Positions 59,482 through 64,000 of a DNA stretch of 64,000 bases are shown one piece after another. A model generated the notes under the pieces. The model saw only the letters and a program-made list of their open reading frames with translations, was not told the origin of the DNA and did no database searches. Position numbers and translations under genes: made by a program. The stretch is taken from positions 6,411,501-6,475,500 of the forward strand of contig NZ_LR134338.1 in the NCBI RefSeq assembly GCF_900637055.1. Reading direction: 5' to 3'. Every line of letters begins with the position of its first letter. The first letter of the stretch is position 1. This DNA comes from Brevibacillus brevis (lineage in GTDB: Bacteria > Bacillota > Bacilli > Brevibacillales > Brevibacillaceae).

Positions 59482-59515
59482 GGGGCAGGGCGGCACGTAC
59501 GCCCTCTCCCTTTTC
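59482..59515 (+). terminator. Hairpin after gcvPB, possible partial terminator
   Basis: GGGCG (59488-59492) pairs with CGCCC (59500-59504), outer GGG/CCC extend it, and TTTTCC follows. The stem is interrupted and the T-run short, so some read-through into the transporter genes is likely. Confidence 0.5.
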
Positions 59516-59598
59516 CTATAGAGGCAGCACACTTTTTCCGTTTCCCAGCTTGGTCGGCAAGACGTATTGCACACCATATCCGTTAGGGGGATTCTCGT

Positions 59599-60468
59599 AT
59601 GAGGAAGAAAAGTTTGTTTCCTGTCGCTCTTTTGGTAAGTTCGCTCCTATTCTCCATTTTGGGAGGCTGCGGGTCCAATATAACAACACCACCTGCACAA
59701 CCAAATGCAAACGCTTCCACTAATTCCTCTACTCCCTCCACTCCACCTGCACAGCCTGCTTCCGAAGTGAAACTCAAGCTCGTTCATGAAGGAAAACTCA
59801 CTTTTGCCATGAGCGGCCTAATCAAACCACTTAACTACAAGGACACGAATGGCGTACTGACCGGATTCGACGTGGAAATCGGCAATGAGATCGCCAAACG
59901 GATCGGACTCGAAGCCAATCCGGTGACCAATCCTTGGGAAACCATACTGCAAGGGCTGAAGGGCGGCAAATACGACGCCATTATTGGCAGCATGACGCAC
60001 ACAGAAGAACGTGCCAAACAAGTAGACTTCACAGACCCCTACTACATTTCTGGCGGGCAGATTTTTATTGCGGAAACAAATGAAAGCATCAAAACCAAGG
60101 ACGATCTAAAAGGCAAAATCATAGGTGTTGTTCAGGCAAGCACGCACAAAGACGCCGCGGAAACCTTGACTGACAAGACAAATGTAAAAGGCTATCCCTC
60201 AGATATCTACGCCTTGCAGGATCTCCTCCCAGGTCGAGTCGACGCTGTGATCACCGACCGTGTCGTCGGCACCTCTGCGATCAAGAATCAAGGCCTGAAA
60301 ATCAAAGCGACGGGCGAGGTTCTGAACAAGGAAAACATCGCGATTGCTGTCACCAAAGACAACCCTGAGCTGACCAAAAAAATCAATGAAGCCATCAAAG
60401 CCATGGTTGAAGACGGTACCTACGAGCAAATCAGCATGAAATGGTTCGGATCGAACCTGTTGAAATAA
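59599..60468 (+). CDS. Polar amino acid ABC transporter substrate-binding lipoprotein
   Basis: The 289-residue lipoprotein (signal ending LGGC) has a Thr/Pro linker and a family 3 binding domain: LKYKDTNGVLTGFDVEIGNEIA-type entry, GLKGGKYDAIIGSMTHTEERAKQVDFTDPYYISG, KGKIIGVVQASTHKDAAETL. The Arg and Asp of EERAKQVDFTDPY bind the ligand's amino acid backbone. It should feed the permease and ATPase encoded next. The ligand is unknown; glycine-yielding amino acids or arginine (RocB downstream) are candidates. Confidence 0.9.
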   Translation: MRKKSLFPVALLVSSLLFSILGGCGSNITTPPAQPNANASTNSSTPSTPPAQPASEVKLKLVHEGKLTFAMSGLIKPLNYKDTNGVLTGFDVEIGNEIAKRIGLEANPVTNPWETILQGLKGGKYDAIIGSMTHTEERAKQVDFTDPYYISGGQIFIAETNESIKTKDDLKGKIIGVVQASTHKDAAETLTDKTNVKGYPSDIYALQDLLPGRVDAVITDRVVGTSAIKNQGLKIKATGEVLNKENIAIAVTKDNPELTKKINEAIKAMVEDGTYEQISMKWFGSNLLK

Positions 60469-60487
60469 CGCGGGAGGTTGAGCAGCC

Positions 60488-61189
60488 ATGGGTTTTGTGA
60501 CCAGTATCCTTGATATTTTTACGATTCATGGAAAAGCTTTTTTGGAGGCAGCTTGGGTTACCGTTTCACTCACCGCCGTATCCTTGGCGATGGCCTCTGT
60601 GATCGGACTCGTTTTCGCCTTTTTCAAAGTATCCGGGATTTTCGTCCTGCAAAAGCTGGCCGACACCTATATCTTCATCGTGCGCGGCATGCCGTTGATC
60701 GTCCAGCTCATGTTCCTCTACTACGGGATATCCAGTGTTATCGTGCTCTCTGATTTTACGGCAGGTGCGCTCGCGCTTGGCATCCACTCTGGCGCCTACA
60801 TTGCCGAGATTTTTCGGGGAGCCATCCAATCGATTGACCGCGGTCAGATGGAAGCTGCCCGTTCACTCGGGATGCCGTACAGTCTGGCGATGCGCCGAAT
60901 TGTTTTGCCACAAGCCTTCAAACGGGCCATTCCGCCGCTTGGCAATCAGTTCATCATCGGGTTAAAAGACTCTTCACTCGTCGCGTACATTGCCGTTACA
61001 GAGCTGTTTAACCGTGCCTTGTCTGCACAGGCGGAGAATTTCATGCCTTTTGAAACGTACTTCGTCGTCGGACTGTATTACCTCGCGCTTGTCGCTATCT
61101 TTTCCTTTATTTTAAACCGTGTGGAAAAACGTCTCGATACTTGCAGAACGCCCGTCAGCACTCCGAAACCAAAAGAGGTGGCAGCATGA
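60488..61189 (+). CDS. Polar amino acid ABC transporter permease
   Basis: The 233-residue membrane protein of the HisMQ family has five helices, the N-terminal TYIFIVRGMPLIVQLMFLYYG and the EAA loop GQMEAARSLGMPYSLAMRRIVLPQA. The pore is probably a homodimer, since only one permease gene is present. The stop overlaps the ATPase start (ATGA). Confidence 0.92.
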   Translation: MGFVTSILDIFTIHGKAFLEAAWVTVSLTAVSLAMASVIGLVFAFFKVSGIFVLQKLADTYIFIVRGMPLIVQLMFLYYGISSVIVLSDFTAGALALGIHSGAYIAEIFRGAIQSIDRGQMEAARSLGMPYSLAMRRIVLPQAFKRAIPPLGNQFIIGLKDSSLVAYIAVTELFNRALSAQAENFMPFETYFVVGLYYLALVAIFSFILNRVEKRLDTCRTPVSTPKPKEVAA

Positions 61190-61908
61190 TCAAGGTACGC
61201 AATCTGGCCAAGTCATTCGGGAACCTGCATGTGCTCAAAAACATCACGCTGTCGATTCAAAAATCAGAAGTGGTTGTGTTGATCGGAGCGAGTGGGTCAG
61301 GAAAAAGCACGCTGCTCAGATGTCTGAACTTTCCGGAAATAAAAGACAAAGGCGATATCGAGATCAACCATCAGGTCATCGATGTCAAAAACAGTGATTT
61401 GAACAAAGTACGCGAGCATGTCGGAATGGTTTTTCAGCATTTTAATCTGTTCCCGCATATGACCGTGCTGGAAAACGTGATCGAAGCACCAATCTACGTC
61501 AAAAGGAAAACCAAGACGGAAGCGACCGCAAAAGCCATGGAGCTATTAAGCCGCGTCGGACTGACAGACAAAGCAAACGCCTATCCCGAGCAGCTCTCCG
61601 GCGGGCAGAAGCAGCGTGTGGCGATTGCCCGTGCCCTGGCAATGGAGCCCGATATTATGCTGTTTGATGAGCCTACTTCTGCCTTGGACCCCGAGTTGGT
61701 AGGCGAAGTTCTCGCTACCATGAAAGACCTGGCTCGCGATGGCATGACAATGGTCGTCGTCACGCACGAAATGGGCTTTGCCCGCGAGGTAGCTGACCGA
61801 GTCATTATGCTAGCGGACGGAGAAATGGTCGAAGAAGCTCATCCCCATGAGCTTTTCACGAATCCAAAGCATGAACGTACCAAACGATTTTTACAACAAA
61901 TTTTGTAA
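61186..61908 (+). CDS. Polar amino acid ABC transporter ATP-binding protein
   Basis: The 240-residue ATPase has Walker A GASGSGKST, signature LSGGQKQRVAIARA, Walker B IMLFDEPTSALDPEL and TMVVVTHEMGFAREVAD, the GlnQ-type pattern. ATG 61186 overlaps the permease stop as ATGA, so translation is coupled. Confidence 0.94.
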   Translation: MIKVRNLAKSFGNLHVLKNITLSIQKSEVVVLIGASGSGKSTLLRCLNFPEIKDKGDIEINHQVIDVKNSDLNKVREHVGMVFQHFNLFPHMTVLENVIEAPIYVKRKTKTEATAKAMELLSRVGLTDKANAYPEQLSGGQKQRVAIARALAMEPDIMLFDEPTSALDPELVGEVLATMKDLARDGMTMVVVTHEMGFAREVADRVIMLADGEMVEEAHPHELFTNPKHERTKRFLQQIL

Positions 61909-61929
61909 GCCAAAGACGAGGTGGAACCC

Positions 61930-63579
61930 ATGCTACAAAGCCGTGAATCGATCCTGCAATTGACCGATGAACTAGTCAGCATTGAAAGTATCGTGAACAC
62001 GACAGGCGAAATCGCCGTTGCTACCCATCTGCACGAGCATCTGAAGTCATTCCCCTATTTTCAAAAGCATCCAGATCAGTTGATTCTCTCCCGCACGGTC
62101 AACGACGAGGTGGAGCGCTACAACGTCCTTGCTTTTGTCAGGGGAACTAAGGAGTCGAGCGCCAAAACCGTTATTTTGATGGGGCACACGGATACGGTCG
62201 GCATCGAGGATTACAACCATCTGAAGGACAAAGCCTGCCATCCGACTGCACTCATGGACGCCTTGAAAGATGAACCACTGCCTGCACTGGTGAGTGAGCA
62301 GCTGGAGTCAGGTGATTGGCATTTTGGGCGTGGCGTGCTCGATATGAAAAGCGGCGTAGCGAGTCACGTCTACTTGCTGAAGTACTATTCCGAGCACCCG
62401 GAAGAGCTGGCGGGCAATCTCCTGCTGCTTGCCGAATGCGACGAAGAAGACAGCTCGCATGGCGTCCTCTCCTCCTTGAAGGATTTGAAAAAATGGCGAG
62501 AGGAGCACGGTTTTGACTATATCGCGCTGATCAACTCCGACTTCGTCGCCCCGCGCTACGATGGGGACCCGAATCGCTATATCTATAAAGGAACTGTCGG
62601 CAAGCTGCTGCCTTCCTTTTATATCACGGGCTACGAGACACATGCGGGCTCTTCTTTCGAGGGGCTCGATCCCAACTTTATCGCCGCAGAGCTGACCCGT
62701 CAGATCAGCTACAATCCTGACCTGTGCGACGAAGCATACGGCGAGACACCTGTCCCTCCTGTATCGTTGAAGCAGACGGACTTCAAGCCGACCTACACGA
62801 TCCAGACCGCCCTATCGGCGTATGTCTATTACAATTTCTTCATCCATTCCTGGTCTCCGAAGCAAGTCTTGGCGCTACTGAAGGAGCAAGCCGAGATCGC
62901 TTTTGAAAACGCACTGACTCTGTTGCGTGAGCGTCACCGCCGCTTCTGTGAGAAGAGCGGTCAAGCTTGGACTCCACTCCCTTGGAAGACGAGAGTTTTG
63001 GTCTACGAGGATATGAAAAAAGAGCTGATCGCCGAGCATGGGGACGCCTTCCTCTCGCACATGAAGCAGTTTAAAGAGGCGCTTTTGCAAGACAAATCCT
63101 TGGATGTACGCATGTTCTCAGCTCGTGTGGTTGAGGAGGAGGTCAAGTGGATGAAGGACAGAAGCCCTGCAATCATTCTGTTCTACTCCTCTCTCTACTC
63201 TCCCTGCATCGAGCTCGTTGGCAAAGATGAACGGGAGCAAAACTTGATAGATGCATTGGAGCAAGCCGTTGCAGCTGTCCAGCCTGATTATGCACACCCT
63301 ATCGTGACGCGCAACTTTTTCCCGTATGTTTGCGATATGAGCTGCGTAGCCCTCTCAGACGATGAGGAAGGCATTCTCGCGATCGAAGAGAACAATCCGA
63401 GCTGGGGCAGCAAGCATCACGTCGAGTATCAGGACATTCGAGACATCAATGTACCGTGCATCAACATCGGTCCGTATGGGTACGATGCCCATAACCGTTT
63501 CGAACGGATGGAGATTACGTATTCTACAGAAGTGGTTCCCTCTGTGACGAACGAGATTATCAAGCGACTGTTGAAATAA
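61930..63579 (+). CDS. rocB: RocB-like M20 family peptidase/amidohydrolase
   Basis: The 549-residue protein is an M20-type zinc hydrolase of RocB length: VILMGHTDTVGIEDY, FGRGVLDMKSGVASHVYLLKYY, LLLAECDEEDSSHGVLSSL and GKLLPSFYITGYETHAGSSFEGLDP match the two metal and catalytic Glu sites. RocB belongs to arginine/ornithine catabolism, though its exact reaction is not settled. It follows the amino-acid transporter by 21 bp, so imported peptides or acylated amino acids may be its substrate. ATG 61930 with GAGGTGG five bases upstream is chosen over GTG 61921. Confidence 0.88.
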   Translation: MLQSRESILQLTDELVSIESIVNTTGEIAVATHLHEHLKSFPYFQKHPDQLILSRTVNDEVERYNVLAFVRGTKESSAKTVILMGHTDTVGIEDYNHLKDKACHPTALMDALKDEPLPALVSEQLESGDWHFGRGVLDMKSGVASHVYLLKYYSEHPEELAGNLLLLAECDEEDSSHGVLSSLKDLKKWREEHGFDYIALINSDFVAPRYDGDPNRYIYKGTVGKLLPSFYITGYETHAGSSFEGLDPNFIAAELTRQISYNPDLCDEAYGETPVPPVSLKQTDFKPTYTIQTALSAYVYYNFFIHSWSPKQVLALLKEQAEIAFENALTLLRERHRRFCEKSGQAWTPLPWKTRVLVYEDMKKELIAEHGDAFLSHMKQFKEALLQDKSLDVRMFSARVVEEEVKWMKDRSPAIILFYSSLYSPCIELVGKDEREQNLIDALEQAVAAVQPDYAHPIVTRNFFPYVCDMSCVALSDDEEGILAIEENNPSWGSKHHVEYQDIRDINVPCINIGPYGYDAHNRFERMEITYSTEVVPSVTNEIIKRLLK

Positions 63580-63584
63580 TGAAA

Positions 63585-63622
63585 ACGCCAGCACCGATTC
63601 CGAAGTGTGCTGGCGTCTTTTT
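63585..63622 (+). terminator. Terminator of the amino-acid uptake/rocB unit
   Basis: ACGCCAGCAC (63585-63594) pairs with GTGCTGGCGT (63606-63615) and CTTTTTT follows. Confidence 0.92.
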
Positions 63623-63637
63623 TGTTCACGAATTTTT

Positions 63638-64000
63638 TCAGAACTGGTTCGGGAACTGCTTGATGATTCCTGCTGTCAGCACATCGGCAAACGCGATAAT
63701 GTGATCCTCACCTTGATCAAATGCAGCAATATCCGCTTCCCAGTCCTTTTTCAATCTCGCCTGGAGATTATCATTGAGCAGCTTCAGATGCGTGTACATC
63801 ATCTCTTTTAGTTCCTTCTCTGTCCAATTGGGGTTGGCGCTGCTTAAGAACTTGGCGATATCATCCGCATTCCGGTGCCAGTCCTTATCAAGCTTTGCCA
63901 CGGTAGCCTGATCGCCTTTTTTGGCTGCATCAATGATTTTGCCGCCTATCATAATATGCTCCGTCAGCAATTCGGTAAGCTTTTTACCTGCTTGCTCTCC
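63638..64000 (-). CDS. Uncharacterised helical protein (5' end outside window)
   Basis: The frame is open to the window edge, so the visible 120 residues are the C-terminal part. It is charged and entirely helical: LTEHIMIGGKIIDAAKKGD, LDKDWHRNADDIAKFLSSANPNW, KDWEADIAAFDQGEDHIIAFADVL and a terminal KQFPNQF. This looks like a four-helix bundle protein conserved in bacilli, with His residues (H, HR, HLK, DH) that could bind metal. No function is known to me. No terminator of its own was found apart from the shared hairpin at 63585-63615. Confidence 0.75.
   Translation of the reverse strand, partial: GEQAGKKLTELLTEHIMIGGKIIDAAKKGDQATVAKLDKDWHRNADDIAKFLSSANPNWTEKELKEMMYTHLKLLNDNLQARLKKDWEADIAAFDQGEDHIIAFADVLTAGIIKQFPNQF

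Noticed and set aside
59552..59570. A possible sigma-54 promoter before the amino-acid ABC genes (CGGCA then TTGC)
   Set aside because: The GG-GC spacing is 11, not 10, and TGGCA is changed to CGGCA; both are poorly tolerated.

Overview
The window looks like a chromosomal segment of a Gram-positive, aerobic, spore-forming bacillus, most probably Brevibacillus or a close relative. This rests on gene content: a stand-alone bacterial nitric oxide synthase, GlpP, RocB, split gcvPA/gcvPB, sigma-54 activators, an LPXTG surface protein and lipoproteins with Firmicute-type signals. Shine-Dalgarno sequences are strong and GTG/TTG starts are frequent. No rRNA, tRNA, CRISPR array or intact insertion sequence was seen. 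The genus is inferred; no database comparison was possible.

Layout. 1-7.4 kb: the C-terminal part of a large sortase-anchored adhesin, a lipase-like hydrolase and a secreted glycosidase-like protein. 7.5-11.3 kb: a Fur-controlled siderophore-binding lipoprotein, an ECF sigma factor with a probable membrane anti-sigma factor, and nitric oxide synthase. 11.7-14 kb: a polymorphic-toxin locus (PAAR-like N-terminus, HExxH tip, small partner gene) followed by a decayed second tip/partner cassette. 14.2-22.9 kb: one long minus-strand unit for phosphodiester/glycerol-phosphate salvage (HAD phosphatase, secreted GDPD, Ugp-type ABC importer, TIM-barrel protein, GlpP), headed by a leader hairpin that looks like a transcription attenuator. 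23-27.1 kb: a Fur-controlled EfeO-EfeB-EfeU iron uptake operon. 27.3-30.9 kb: four membrane-protein genes (UbiA-type phosphoribosyltransferase-like, SMR/EamA-like, divergent PAP2, GT-C) that together resemble a polyprenyl-phospho-pentose pathway.

31.2-34 kb: a two-piece sigma factor of SigO/RsoA type with a small membrane protein. The same 29-bp promoter-like motif precedes the sigma gene and a nearby DUF4855-like gene. 34.2-35.6 kb: an OsmC protein and undecaprenyl-diphosphatase. 35.8-43.6 kb: a five-gene exopolysaccharide operon (deacetylase lipoprotein, UDP-sugar dehydrogenase, PilZ-GT2 synthase, deacetylase-like membrane protein, GH18-like protein) behind a good sigma-A promoter. 43.7-48.1 kb: a GABA-type catabolic unit (aldehyde dehydrogenase, GabT) with a sigma-54 promoter, three palindromic enhancer-like sites and its activator. 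48.3-50.1 kb: a small membrane ORF with no standard start codon and a repeat-like orphan protein. 50.1-53.6 kb: a methyltransferase, a BlaI/BlaR1-like pair whose sensor carries a degenerate LytM domain, and arylamine N-acetyltransferase. 53.6-63.6 kb: a second sigma-54 activator facing a -24/-12 promoter that heads SDR, gcvPA, gcvPB, then a polar amino-acid ABC importer and RocB. The window ends inside an uncharacterised helical protein.

Main themes are nutrient scavenging (iron, glycerol phosphodiesters, amino acids, GABA) and envelope construction under dedicated regulators. The most interesting parts are the split sigma factor with its shared promoter motif, the putative polyprenyl-phosphoribose pathway, the attenuated ugp-glpP operon, the pseudo-LytM BlaR1 sensor and the PilZ-linked polysaccharide operon.
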